A stretch of DNA of 64,000 nt from a bacterium D16-56 (GCA_003611875.1 RAYY01000002.1:1-64000); one strand, 5' to 3'. Shown: positions 36,548 to 45,853, counted from the first letter of the stretch. Notes: generated by a model not told the origin, from the sequence alone. A program made the numbers and translations.

Positions 36548-37957
36548 CTATTTCCCCTTTAATTCCCGATACGTGTACCGAATCACAACAGCCGATATGA
36601 AAAAGGTCAGAATGTCCGATACCGGCATGGAATACAAAACACCATCCAGTCCAAAAAAGACAGGAAGTGCCAGTGCAAATCCCACACCAAATACAATCTC
36701 CCGTACCATTGACAGAAATGTGGACACCAATGCCTTTCCCAAGGACTGGAGATAAATAAAGGTTCCCTTATTCACACAGGCAAAAATCATCATGCACAGG
36801 TAAACACGGAAAGACTTCAATGCAAATTCCGTATAATATATGCTCTCATTGGCTGCACCAAAGATGGAAATCAATTGTCCCGGAAGCAGCTCCACAATCA
36901 ACAGCGCCACCCCGCCAACAGCCGCCTCCGCAGCAAGCAGATGCGTAAACAGATCCCTTGCCCGATCCTTACGGCCTGCACCAATGTTATAGCCCACAAC
37001 CGGGATACACCCTGCCGCAATGCCTACCGCTATGGAGATCACAATCTGGAAAAACTTCATGACGATTCCCACAACCGCCATAGGAATCTGGGCATATTCC
37101 GTCTGGCCAAACACCGGATCCAGTGCGCCATATTTGCGGATCATGTTGTTGATGGCTGCCATGGCCGCCACCAGAGAAATCTGTGACAGAAGACTGCAGA
37201 TTCCAAGGGGAATAAACCTTGCAATCAAGCCAAACCTCAGCACAAAGCTTCCTTTTTCAAGCCGAATGGTTTTCATCCCATGTAAATACCACACGGCAAG
37301 AATCGCCGTCAGAATCTGCCCGGCCACAGTGGCAACAGCCGCCCCCATCATCCCCCACTGGAAAAGAAATATGAAAACAGGATCCAGCACAATATTCACT
37401 GCCGCTCCAGCCAAGGTAGAAGCCATGGCAAACCCAGGACTCCCGGCAGAACGGATCACCGGATTCATGGCCTGCCCGAACATATAAAAAGGAATCCCCA
37501 GAGAAATATAAAAGAAATATTCCTTTGACTGACGAAATGTTTCCTCATTTACCCGTCCCCCGAACATCGTCAGAATCTGCTCCTGAAAGATCAGATAAAC
37601 GGCTGTCAGCACAAGGCTTGCCAGCACACAGAGGAAAACCGCGTTGCCTATGCTTCTGTGGGCATTTTCCTTTTCATTTGCCCCCAGACAGATGCTCACA
37701 TAAGCACAGCAGCCATCCCCAATCAATACGGCAACCGCCAGGGCCACCACAGTCAGGGGAAAAACCACGGTATTGGCCGCGTTCCCATAAGAACCCAAAT
37801 AATCGGCATTTGCGATGAATATCTGATCCACAATGTTATAAAGCGCTGCCACCAGCAGGGAAATGATACAGGGAATCGCATATTTGCTCATCAGCCTTCC
37901 CACCGGCTCTGTCTCCAAAAAAGCATTTGACTTAGTTTCTGTCTTTAATTCTTCCAT
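36548..37957 (-). CDS. MATE-family efflux transporter
   Basis: A full-length multidrug/Na+ antiporter of 469 residues with 12 predicted helices in two homologous bundles. Typical segments: SKYAIPCIISLLVAALYNIVDQIF (first helix region), GDGCCAYVSICLGANE and the second-repeat PVVGYNIGAGRKD. It is first of a three-gene unit with the heterodimeric ABC exporter (gap 62 bp). Immediately before its ribosome binding site (GGAGGCGTAAGG) is a strong terminator hairpin, so its expression may depend on read-through or antitermination. Confidence 0.9.
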   Translation of the reverse strand: MEELKTETKSNAFLETEPVGRLMSKYAIPCIISLLVAALYNIVDQIFIANADYLGSYGNAANTVVFPLTVVALAVAVLIGDGCCAYVSICLGANEKENAHRSIGNAVFLCVLASLVLTAVYLIFQEQILTMFGGRVNEETFRQSKEYFFYISLGIPFYMFGQAMNPVIRSAGSPGFAMASTLAGAAVNIVLDPVFIFLFQWGMMGAAVATVAGQILTAILAVWYLHGMKTIRLEKGSFVLRFGLIARFIPLGICSLLSQISLVAAMAAINNMIRKYGALDPVFGQTEYAQIPMAVVGIVMKFFQIVISIAVGIAAGCIPVVGYNIGAGRKDRARDLFTHLLAAEAAVGGVALLIVELLPGQLISIFGAANESIYYTEFALKSFRVYLCMMIFACVNKGTFIYLQSLGKALVSTFLSMVREIVFGVGFALALPVFFGLDGVLYSMPVSDILTFFISAVVIRYTYRELKGK

Positions 37958-37976
37958 TTTCCTTACGCCTCCAAAG

Positions 37977-38029
37977 AAAAAAAGCGTGGAGCCAATGCTG
38001 GATTTATGCCTTTGGCTACACGCTTTTTC
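37977..38029 (-). terminator. Strong terminator/attenuator ahead of the MATE gene
   Basis: AAAAAGCGTG pairs with CACGCTTTTT and AGCCAA with TTGGCT, a 16-bp stem with one bulge and a 19-nt loop, followed by Ts on the minus strand. It ends the transcript of the gene at 38047-38286 and lies about 20 nt before the MATE start, where an attenuator would be. Confidence 0.8.
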
Positions 38030-38046
38030 TAAATCTGTTTATGTAT

Positions 38047-38286
38047 TTATTTCAGATAATCCCCTACCGGGCTCTGATTGTATTGCTTAATAAGCTTTAT
38101 CACAATGGAACCGTCCGGCTGGGGCATTTCCTCCAGAATCTTGTACTGAGTCCGATTCTGATCCAGCCTTTTCTTATAATTTGTTACCTCCTCATTGACC
38201 AGCTTAACCGCCTCGTCATGCTCTGCATCTTCCTTCAGCATAAAATGTAAGGTCTGGCAAATACATGCCGCTTTTATTCGTTTCAC
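38047..38286 (-). CDS. Conserved hypothetical small protein
   Basis: About 79 residues from a GTG at 38286, chosen because GGGAGGTG lies nine bases before it; an ATG at 38337 lacks a site. Charged, mainly helical N-terminal half (LKEDAHDEAVKLVNEEVTNYK-like) and a C-terminal QPDGSIVIKLIKQYNQSPVGDYL that suggests a small two-strand element. I recall similar short proteins in Lachnospiraceae without assigned function. It stands alone upstream of the MATE/ABC unit, separated by a terminator. Confidence 0.65.
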   Translation of the reverse strand: MKRIKAACICQTLHFMLKEDAEHDEAVKLVNEEVTNYKKRLDQNRTQYKILEEMPQPDGSIVIKLIKQYNQSPVGDYLK

Positions 38287-38688
38287 AGCACTACACCTCC
38301 CAATCATATATAAAATGTAACAAAAAACGTGCAACATTCAACTGGATTTACGCAGTTAAACGCTACACGTTGTGTCATAATTATTATATGAAAAAACGAA
38401 AAATATTTCAAAGGATATTTTTAACAAAAATCATAAGGGTTCTTTGGGAAGTTTTTATTCAATATTTATGAATATTGTGGAATATTGTGCGATGGAAAAG
38501 CACCTCATGCATGAAAATCAAACGGGTGCTGCACCAGAAAATCAAGTACAACAGCCATTACTGACTGCCACGCAAGACTCTCTACTGCTGGTTGGCTAGA
38601 CCTTCATAGACAGGATTCACACCTGTTAGGTTAATTGCCCTTTGCTATGCACACAACTGGAATTTGATTGCCATAATTCTATGTTAAA
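38287..38688. other. AT-rich intergenic region, no supported gene
   Basis: About 400 bp with sharply lower GC than the left flank, marking the left border of the island. Two short plus-strand frames are open: one beginning MKKRKIFQRIF (38389) and a 44-codon frame beginning MNIVEYCAMEKHLMHENQTG at 38468. Neither has a convincing ribosome binding site. A stretch near 38596-38632 (AGACCTTCATAGACAGG, CACACCTGTTAGG) looks like a piece of a wider repeat or mobile-element end. No function is claimed. Confidence 0.4.
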
Positions 38689-39537
38689 TCAACCGGGAAT
38701 CCCAATTCTCAGTCTATTTGTCTCAATCAACTTTGGCTCAAGAATACGGATCAAGTCTTGCAGTTCAACTTTACTCTCCGCATTTAAGCCAAGACTTTTT
38801 GCAATCCCTACTGAATCTGTGCTAATTCGTGTATGTAAAGAAAGACTCAGTTTATTTTTGCTTTCTTCAAAATTATAGGAATGAATATGAATAGGATCGC
38901 CAAGCCTAACGCCATCAATTCCTTCAAAATTAAAGATACCCTTCATATGTTCATATAAAGGCTCCTGAATAATCAAAATTAGGTGCTTGTTTAGATGTTC
39001 GAAGGTTTCACTCTTATGATGCATTTGAACAAGAATAGTTTTTAATGTCATTTTCCAATTCATCCCGAATGACCTTTTACTATTCAAGTCCTCGGGATTT
39101 ACTTCAATGCCCTGTTCGCTTAAAAATTTCTGACGTTCAGGCCATACAGTTCCAGTTGTATCCATAGTTTGCAATTCAATTCCGATAAAATCCATAACCT
39201 TTTTATTTTTTGCAGAAACTAAAAAGTAGTCTACATGTCCACCCGGAATCTGCACTTCAGGAACGAGATAAAGTTCATTACCTGGTTCATGCATCGTTAG
39301 CAAATGCAGACAATCGATAAAAATCTGATTGTGTTCCAACAATCTAAACGGGCAGATGATAATGTCCTGATATTGATACTTAACAGAACAAGTTCCAATC
39401 TTAATTTCTGGATCAGATTTTCTCATCTTAGTACAAATTCGTTGAGTATAAGGACAAATTTGTGTGTCCATCGCTTGTTTGAAATCTAATGCTGTATCCT
39501 TACAATATAACCCAAAAAACTCGCTTATTTTACTCAT
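38689..39537 (-). CDS. NotI-family type II restriction endonuclease
   Basis: 282 residues. The N-terminal part carries spaced cysteines (ICPYTQRIC, IGTCSV, IICPFRLLEH) like the Fe-Cys4 site of NotI and its relatives, followed by HNQIFIDCLHLL. The nuclease core is probably EVQIPGGHVDYFLVSA and FIGIELQTMD, a PD-(D/E)xK-type arrangement with Glu/Asp and Gln in place of Lys. It overlaps the methyltransferase gene by ATGA and has GGAGG at the right distance. It cuts unmodified DNA in the cytoplasm as the toxic half of a restriction-modification pair; the recognition site is not deducible. Codon use is AT-rich relative to neighbours, consistent with transfer. Confidence 0.78.
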   Translation of the reverse strand: MSKISEFFGLYCKDTALDFKQAMDTQICPYTQRICTKMRKSDPEIKIGTCSVKYQYQDIIICPFRLLEHNQIFIDCLHLLTMHEPGNELYLVPEVQIPGGHVDYFLVSAKNKKVMDFIGIELQTMDTTGTVWPERQKFLSEQGIEVNPEDLNSKRSFGMNWKMTLKTILVQMHHKSETFEHLNKHLILIIQEPLYEHMKGIFNFEGIDGVRLGDPIHIHSYNFEESKNKLSLSLHTRISTDSVGIAKSLGLNAESKVELQDLIRILEPKLIETNRLRIGIPG

Positions 39538-40613
39538 AACAATGCCTCCAATTCTCCATCATTTAAGCAACCATATTCTGAGCATCTATTCTCCGCAAGC
39601 TCGAGATATTCTTGTGCCATGTCTATACCAATTGATCGACGATTAAGTTGAACCGCAACATAACTTGTTGTCCCTGTTCCAACAAAGGGATCTAAAACAA
39701 TTCCATTCGGTGGACAGGTTAATACAATAGGAGTCTTAACCAAATCTTCTGGGAATGGGGCAAAATGCAATTTTCTTCCTTGAGTATCTTCGGGTATGAT
39801 TTGCCACACATCCGAAATCATACTTCCATTCGGATTGTAAAAAAGAAAATAAAATCCCTTATCTTGTAGTTCTTTAGCTCGACCGCTTAAATTAATTGTG
39901 TTTCCATTTGTTACGCGGTGATTGGCCCCTTTTATAACCATCCTAAAATCAGATAATTCACCTTTTTTTATACGCTCCAGCACCTCGTCAAGAGCTTGAT
40001 ATGCATTCGTTTTTTGTTCTTCCGTGAGTTCTGTACTTAGTTCTATTTTCCTTCTATATCTTACACCGCTTACGCCAGTTGCGCTAACTACCGCACCATT
40101 TTCAACATGTGCGCTACGTGGTTTTTTTCTTACTGCATCTGAATCATAATAATAGCCACTTTTCTTTTTCACGAAATGAAACATCGGCTCATATTCACAT
40201 CCTAAGCTGTCTTTAGACTGAGACATAGTACCTTTCACCTTATCCCAAACAACAGTGTTTCGCAAAATCCATTTTTGTTCATCTTGCATTCGAATAGCGA
40301 CCCGATATGGTATATTAAGCAACTGTTTATCTTTGTAGCTATCTCCAATATTTAACCAGAACGAGCCTGTCGGCTTAAGTACACGATGAACTTCTCTGAC
40401 AATAGCGAGAAGATTATCGATGTATTCTTGATATGTTGCTTCTAATCCAATACCGCCACCCAAGTATTGTCTTTTCATATAATAAGGAGGACTTGTTACG
40501 ACACAATCAATACAGTCGTTCGGCAAATGGGCTAACACACTCAATGCATCACCTCGAACAAAGTATGGTGCCAATAAAGTTTTGTCACTTATATATTCAT
40601 TAATACTTATCAT
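39534..40613 (-). CDS. DNA methyltransferase of type II R-M system
   Basis: 359 residues. Catalytic motif TSPPYYMKRQY at about residue 39 and the SAM-binding motif LDPFVGTGTTSYVAVQL near residue 300 place it in the beta-class order (catalytic before SAM motif). TSPPYY suggests N4-cytosine methylation, though N6-adenine cannot be excluded. The central target-recognition region (about 130-260) is rich in basic residues. AGGAGAG precedes the ATG. It protects host DNA from the NotI-like enzyme encoded in overlap downstream; methylase-first order is usual for safe establishment of the pair. Confidence 0.88.
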   Translation of the reverse strand: MISINEYISDKTLLAPYFVRGDALSVLAHLPNDCIDCVVTSPPYYMKRQYLGGGIGLEATYQEYIDNLLAIVREVHRVLKPTGSFWLNIGDSYKDKQLLNIPYRVAIRMQDEQKWILRNTVVWDKVKGTMSQSKDSLGCEYEPMFHFVKKKSGYYYDSDAVRKKPRSAHVENGAVVSATGVSGVRYRRKIELSTELTEEQKTNAYQALDEVLERIKKGELSDFRMVIKGANHRVTNGNTINLSGRAKELQDKGFYFLFYNPNGSMISDVWQIIPEDTQGRKLHFAPFPEDLVKTPIVLTCPPNGIVLDPFVGTGTTSYVAVQLNRRSIGIDMAQEYLELAENRCSEYGCLNDGELEALL

Positions 40614-40836
40614 TTTTCTCTCCTGAAGATTTCATATCTAATTTATTACCGAAAACCCCAATTAGTTGATATATTCCTGTTAAAGTATAGCATATGGCAG
40701 ACTATGTCCGCAAGCTAACTAAAAAATCAAAACCCCTCTTTCTTGATCTTGTAGTATAATAACTACTGAAAATAATCGGTGACTACTAACCCCTAAGGCG
40801 TTCTCACCAGTTTAAATGTAAAGGAGTGGTTTTGAC

Positions 40837-40953
40837 ATGGATATTTTAAAACAATTTGACGGAAAAATCAATGGCACTTTGGAAACTTTTGACCGAATTA
40901 TTATTAATGGCTTATCTTATACCAGTCTTGTATTTGGCTTACAAGACTGGTAA
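40837..40953 (+). pseudogene. Truncated 38-codon ORF ending in a hairpin
   Basis: A strong AAAGGAG site precedes an ATG; the product begins MDILKQFDGKINGTLETFDR and runs to SLVFGLQDW. The beginning looks like a genuine, conserved protein start, but the last ten codons are formed by a perfect hairpin. I infer the N-terminal remnant of a larger gene cut off where the hairpin begins. No family assigned. Confidence 0.45.
40921..40951 (+). repeat. Perfect 12-bp hairpin, 7-nt loop
   Basis: ACCAGTCTTGTA (40921-40932), loop TTTGGCT, TACAAGACTGGT (40940-40951), then AATTATATTTG. It may be a terminator for the short plus-strand ORF. A longer hairpin with the same loop length lies at 44212-44254, at the other side of the glycan genes. 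Confidence 0.7.
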
Positions 40954-41027
40954 TTATATTTGTTATTCAAAACATAAAAATTTCAAATACAACAGTCCTT
41001 TCTATAGCTAAAACAGGTTTTAAGCAA

Positions 41028-42183
41028 TTACTGAATCTCATTCCAAAAATATTTTCTCCAATGGTTAACGGAATGATACGATTTAAGTCTTTGAATTTCT
41101 TCCTCTTTGAGACCATATAATTTGTGTTGATTGATTCTTAAATCGATAAGCCTCATAAAATCTTCGGCTGTTTCTGCCACATGTTCTTTTCTGACGCCAT
41201 ACACATTTTCCATAGCAATGGAAGTTCCTATCATATCAAGTCCCATGCCAAGAGAGGAAAGGGTTTTATTCTTTGTACCTCCTCCGTTAACTAATGGAAG
41301 CAGGATCAAATGCTGTTTCGACAAATATTCTTCAAAATCTTCAGCAAATTCTGTATATTCTATCATCACTCCCAATGATGACAAGTGATCCATCTTGTTT
41401 TTCAACTGTTTGTACCGAATCTTTCCAAGAAAAGAAATTTGAATCTTATTTTTAAGTTCTTCCGATCTTTTTATAAATAGACGGATCAAATCATCCATCA
41501 ATCCGCTGGCATAATATCTTGTTAACCCGCCAGGAAAACATAAACGAAGCTTCTCGCCTTTATTCCATTCTATAGGAGAATAACCATCAATCAATGGCGT
41601 AATTGGATGTGGTATATATTTTGCATCTGCCAAATACACAGCACGGTAAAATTCTGCATCTGCCTTGCCCACAGTAAATACTTTTTCTGAAACCCCTGCA
41701 GCCTTTTTATCAATCGCCAGAGCCTGCATAAAACCATATAGACAAAATGCTCTTGTAATCAGATTTCTATGCCTTACAAATCCTCGTAAATAGATCATGG
41801 GACCACTGTCCATTCCTATTGTATAAATCTGAGCATTGCAATTTTTCAGGAGGAAAAGCGCAGTAAAATACGGATAGTATATAATTTTATGATATGCCTG
41901 TACATCAATTGTATAACAAGGGATATCGTGATACAGATTTTTGGGAAGCATACCCAGAAAGTTTCTTTTTTTTGTTCTATTTGCCAATTTGCTCCAAGAA
42001 ACAAAATTTATATGTTCTGGAAGCTCAGACATGATTTTCTCCTTTTTATAAACAATCAAATCTACATTCAAATCGGGATTCGTAACACTTAAAATATCAT
42101 TTGCCAAAATCACCGCCCCCCCCAATACGTTCCCCTGCTTTTGATGGCTCATAAAGAGAAATAAACAGTATTTTATCTGTCAT
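41028..42183 (-). pseudogene. Glycosyltransferase, out of frame at a G8 tract
   Basis: The natural start is the ATG at 42183: AGGAGGT lies eight bases before it and the product opens MTDKILFISLYEPSKAGERI, a family-typical GT start. A run of eight Gs (42116-42123) in the glycine-rich donor loop then shifts the frame and translation ends after about 28 codons. The rest (VILANDILSVTNPDLN, then LCFPGGLTRYYASG, and the C-terminal LLPLVNGGGTKNKTLSSLGMG) is intact in another frame to 41028, about 370 residues of a GT-B/GT4-like enzyme. Seven or ten Gs would restore the gene. An internal ATG at 42152 could give a shortened protein. Likely role: surface polysaccharide assembly. Phase variation, decay or assembly error are all possible. 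Confidence 0.7.
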
Positions 42184-42227
42184 TTTTCATTACCTCCTAA
42201 AATTTCAGCATCTATGTACAAATGCTG

Positions 42228-43404
42228 TCAAATCTGAAGACGATATTTTCGACATTTTTTGACGGTTCTAAACAGGCTCTCCCACTGATCACAAATCGAA
42301 ACTACTGAACATTTTTGACTGTCAGCCATTGCCGTTACTGCAAGCCTTTTTCGTCGTTCTTCATCGCAAATCAAATGGTATAAAGCCTGGGCAAATTTTT
42401 TAATATTATTGTTTTCTACCAAAATACCATTTTTTCCATCTTGAATCTGATCGTGAACAGTAGGATAGCTGTCTGTCACCACAGGCACACATCCACATTG
42501 CTGTGCTTCTGCTATTGCCATACAAAATCCTTCCTGAGAGGAGGCCATCACCAAAATCGAGGCTTCTCGCATATAAGGTTTGGCTTCTTGAAAGCCTTCA
42601 AAAACAACATTTTTTAAATCCAGTTCTTTTGCATGCTTCTTTTCATTTTTAAGAAATGCATCATCCCCAATAATACGAAATGTCCAATCTGTCACTTTGT
42701 CTTGTATCATCTTCCATGCTTCCAGTAAATACCACACACGTTTTAATTCAATAATCCGTCCTACAAAAATAACTTCCTTCTTTTTCTTGTCAATATTGAT
42801 GGGATATTCCTCAACCGAATATGGCAACGGATTAGCAATTACCTTTAATCGTTCTTCCTCTGCCCACTTGATAAGATACTTTGCATCTCTTTTTGTCGCA
42901 TTGCTAAGCAGCACCCATGCATCTGAGTGGATATAATCCTTTCTAAATTCAGGATATACTCGTATCCATCCGGCCCTTTCTCCAAAAACAGTATAAAATA
43001 TTTTTTGCCGAAGCCTTGTAATCTGCGGAATATTTTTAATTACCCCATGATGACATTTAATAAGGACAGAATCCAGGCAGCGCATTGCCCGATCCACTGT
43101 GGAAGACGGCATTCATTGATTAATTACAACATCCGGCTCCAGTGTAGTAAGAACCTGTCTTAACTTTTTTTCCAAGAATTTAAATTCCATGCATTTTATT
43201 GCCCCATCTCGTATATTGGTCATGCCGTCAATACGAATTGTTTTCACCCTGCTATCTACCATCTCTTTGATACCATTGGTACGGTCCCACAAATAGATAA
43301 CACAAACCTCATGTCCTCTTTTCACCATTTCGTTTGCTAATGTTCTTGTTACCGTTTCGCCCCCCGTATACAGGCCAGAAGCGCATTAAATATACTAATT
43401 TCAT
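42228..43404 (-). pseudogene. GT4 glycosyltransferase, G6-tract frameshift plus in-frame stop
   Basis: The start at 43404 (AAGGAG upstream) gives MKLVYLMRFWPVYGG, then a run of six Gs (43361-43366) puts the following ETVTRTLANEMVKRGHEV out of frame; five or eight Gs would restore it. A second lesion is a TGA at 43110-43112 between VVINQ and MPSSTVDRA, in the same frame, where TGG would be read through. The C-terminal domain is a clear GT4 enzyme: VIFVGRIIELKRVWYLLEAW, EASILVMASSQEGFCMAIAEAQQCG and GKNGILVE. About 390 residues in total. Two independent lesions favour a dead gene in this isolate. Confidence 0.75.
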
Positions 43405-43420
43405 GATGGTCTCCTTAAAA

Positions 43421-44211
43421 TTAAAATAACAATTGATCCAATAAACACAAATGTTTTTTACTTGCCGCTATTACATGTTTATAATCCGAGTGATGTCCAT
43501 GGATCAAATAGTCTGTAATCTTCTCCGGCGATGTTATATTTTTCAATAATGAATAAGGATCTGAATAACCAATACTCTCTAAAAAATTCGTTAATTTATT
43601 GTCATAACAGATCGGGTATTGGCGCTTCTCTAATACCATACCTATAATCAATGCATGAAATCTTGTTGACAGCAAGCCTTTGCATCTTGCTATATATCGA
43701 ATCAACTCTTTTCCATTTTTTCCGTTATAGATACATGTATCGATTACTGCAGAAGGATTTCTTTTTCTTGCAGATAAAAGAAGCTCATTGATATAAGCTT
43801 CCTCGCTCTTTTCCCGGGAAAATCCGAGAATGCATATCTTAATCTTCCATTTTAAGATTAAATCTATGACAGCATGAATGGTCTTTTCATAATTCTCAAT
43901 ATATTTTTTTCGTTCCTGATAGGTCCTTTTATTTTCCCGCAAATTAATTACATTGATACAAATCAATTCCTGTTGGGTAATTTCTTCTCCTATCCATTTT
44001 TTCAAATCAAATCCAAGTACAATATCTGGTATATAAGTTACCTGGGAAAGTTTTGAAAATAGTTGTGCAGAATATTTATCTCGAAATATAATTTTGTTGT
44101 ATTTTTTAAATACAGCCTCGCATCTTTCCTTATATTTTCTCTTTAAAATCTTAACCTTTTCAGCCGAAAAAACCTTGCAATATGGAAAAAAGAGTGCTAT
44201 TATTACGAAGT
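43421..44211 (-). pseudogene. Polysaccharide pyruvyltransferase-like, N-terminally truncated
   Basis: The last about 260 residues of a polysaccharide pyruvyltransferase-family protein, which adds pyruvyl ketals to exported glycans. Recognisable parts: FPYCKVFSAEKVKILKR, IIFRDKYSAQLFSKLSQ, YIPDIVLGFD and, near the end, CKGLLSTRFHALIIGMV, the conserved glycan-handling histidine region. The beginning is lost: upstream the frame runs into a perfect 18-bp hairpin at 44212-44254 and repeat DNA. AT-rich. It follows a cysteine operon and precedes the two damaged glycosyltransferases, so the whole glycan segment appears inactive. Confidence 0.7.
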
Positions 44212-44254
44212 AATCTGAGTGCAACACAATTATAACTTGTGTTGCACTCAGATT
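44212..44254. repeat. Perfect 18-bp hairpin truncating the pyruvyltransferase gene
   Basis: AATCTGAGTGCAACACAA (44212-44229), 7-nt loop, and its exact complement (44237-44254), followed by TTTCTG. It sits at the point where the pyruvyltransferase sequence stops being recognisable. It can act as a terminator in either direction. Confidence 0.75.
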
Positions 44255-44280
44255 TTCTGTTCGTTCATATTTTCCGCTGC

Positions 44281-44430
44281 GTTGTGTACGCTTCGCAGCA
44301 CATTGTACTTTGTGAGTACTGCCTCCCCGCTTTATCGGGTGCAAAATGATATGCCTTCATGCCGTGCATGCTTCGCAGCACATCGCACTCTGCGAGTATT
44401 GCATCCCCCGTTTTATCAGGTGCAAAATGG
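44281..44430. repeat. 80-bp intergenic repeat (family B), two tandem units
   Basis: Units of 80 bp at 44281-44360 and 44361-44430 share CTTCGCAGCACAT, GAGTAxTGCxTCCCC and TTTATCxGGTGCAAAATG. CGCAG pairs with CTGCG in one unit and with TTGTG (via G-U) in the other, so the stem is kept. Degenerate copies lie at 2139, 5048 and near 28050. It fills the gap between the hairpin and the Rrf2 gene. Confidence 0.75.
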
Positions 44431-44460
44431 TAAGGTGAAATGTTGATCTGCTGTACAGTG

Positions 44461-44907
44461 TTATTCAACATTTTGAAAATCCTGCTCCGAATCTCCGGCT
44501 CTGGTATCTCCCATCAGCTCCTGTAAGGTAATTCCATCAAAATAATCATTGGTCATCTTGTAAAATTCGGTCCACATGGGCAGGGTTTTACAGATTTCGG
44601 CACGTTCACATGTCTTGGCTTCGCGGCTGAGACAGGCTACCGGAGCCAGATCTCCTTCCACCAGCCGCAGGATATCCCCCACACGATACGCGCCAGGCCG
44701 GGCCGTCAGCTTATACCCTCCTCCCTTCCGCTGTAAGCCTTCAATCATGCCGTTTTTAGTCAACGCCGGAAGGATCTGTTCCAGGTATTTCAGGGAAATA
44801 TTTTGCCGCTGGGCAATAATCTTCATAGGGATATACCCATCTTGATAATGCTCCGCCAAGTCAATCATCACTCGCAGCGCATATCTCCCTCTTGTTGACA
44901 CCATCAT
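44461..44907 (-). CDS. cymR: Rrf2-family regulator (CymR-like)
   Basis: A 148-residue winged-helix protein of the Rrf2 family. The N-terminus MMVSTRGRYALRVMIDLAEH, recognition helix NISLKYLEQILPAL and wing LQRKGGGYKL are typical. It has cysteines (CLSREAKTCERAEICKTL) in the position where IscR binds a cluster, and so could sense redox state or iron as well as cysteine status. Location directly after cysK suggests CymR, the repressor that acts with CysK on sulfur genes in Firmicutes. The start is at 44907 or 44904 after GGGGAAAG. Confidence 0.8.
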   Translation of the reverse strand: MMVSTRGRYALRVMIDLAEHYQDGYIPMKIIAQRQNISLKYLEQILPALTKNGMIEGLQRKGGGYKLTARPGAYRVGDILRLVEGDLAPVACLSREAKTCERAEICKTLPMWTEFYKMTNDYFDGITLQELMGDTRAGDSEQDFQNVE

Positions 44908-44908
44908 A

Positions 44909-45850
44909 TCATTCTTTCCCCTCATGAAACAGTGCCGTAGACAGATATCGGTCGCCGGTATCAGGAAGCAGCGCAACGATGGTCTTCCCCTGGTTTTCCG
45001 GGCGCTTGGCAAGCTCCACAGCGGCAAAAACAGCAGCGCCGGAAGAAATGCCCACAAGAACCCCTTCGGTCCTGCCGATCAGCCTGCCGGTTAAGAAAGC
45101 ATCTTCATCCGAAACCGGGAAGATCTCATCATAGATACCGGTATTGAGAACATCCGGAACAAAGCCCGCCCCAATCCCCTGAATCTTGTGAGATCCGGCA
45201 GTGCCGGCAGAAAGAACAGGCGAGGACGCAGGCTCCACCGCAACCACCTTAACGTCTGGGTTCCTGGATTTTAAGTATTCCCCCACACCGGTCACGGTTC
45301 CGCCGGTACCAACCCCTGCCACGAAAATGTCCACCTTGCCATCCGTATCCTCATAAATCTCGGGACCCGTATTTTCTCTGTGGGCCTTGGGATTGGCAGG
45401 ATTTACAAACTGGCCGGGAATAAAGCTGTTGGGAATCTCACCGGCAAGCTCCTCTGCCTTTGCAATGGCGCCCTTCATCCCTTTGGCGCCTTCTGTAAGC
45501 ACAAGCTCGGCTCCGTAGGCTTTCATGATTTGCCTGCGTTCCACGGACATGGTTTCCGGCATTACGATGATAATCCGATAACCTCTTGCCGCAGCCACAG
45601 ACGCTAAACCAATCCCGGTATTGCCGCTGGTAGGCTCAATAATCACCGAATCCGGCGTCAGTCTTCCCTGGGCCTCCGCCTGCTCGATCATCTCCTTTGC
45701 AATGCGGTCCTTTACAGAACCGGCCGGATTGAAATATTCCAGCTTGGCTACAACCTTTGCCTTAAGATGAAACTCTTTCTCAATATGGGTCAGCTCCAAA
45801 AGGGGCGTCCTGCCGATAAGCTGGTCGGCTGATGTATAAATACGACTCAT
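44909..45850 (-). CDS. cysK: Cysteine synthase (O-acetylserine sulfhydrylase)
   Basis: A PLP enzyme joining O-acetylserine and sulfide to give cysteine. 313 residues. The PLP lysine is in [14 protein letters not shown], the substrate loop is [19 protein letters not shown], the phosphate-binding loop is [15 protein letters not shown] and the C-terminal region contains [23 protein letters not shown] precedes the ATG and overlaps the metY stop codon, so translation is coupled. The regulator gene follows almost without a gap. Confidence 0.95.
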   Translation of the reverse strand: MSRIYTSADQLIGRTPLLELTHIEKEFHLKAKVVAKLEYFNPAGSVKDRIAKEMIEQAEAQGRLTPDSVIIEPTSGNTGIGLASVAAARGYRIIIVMPETMSVERRQIMKAYGAELVLTEGAKGMKGAIAKAEELAGEIPNSFIPGQFVNPANPKAHRENTGPEIYEDTDGKVDIFVAGVGTGGTVTGVGEYLKSRNPDVKVVAVEPASSPVLSAGTAGSHKIQGIGAGFVPDVLNTGIYDEIFPVSDEDAFLTGRLIGRTEGVLVGISSGAAVFAAVELAKRPENQGKTIVALLPDTGDRYLSTALFHEGKE

Positions 45851-45853
45851 AAA

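Noticed and set aside
38590-38640. Insertion sequence end
   Set aside because: A stretch looked familiar as mobile-element sequence, but no terminal inverted repeats, target duplication or transposase gene could be found nearby.
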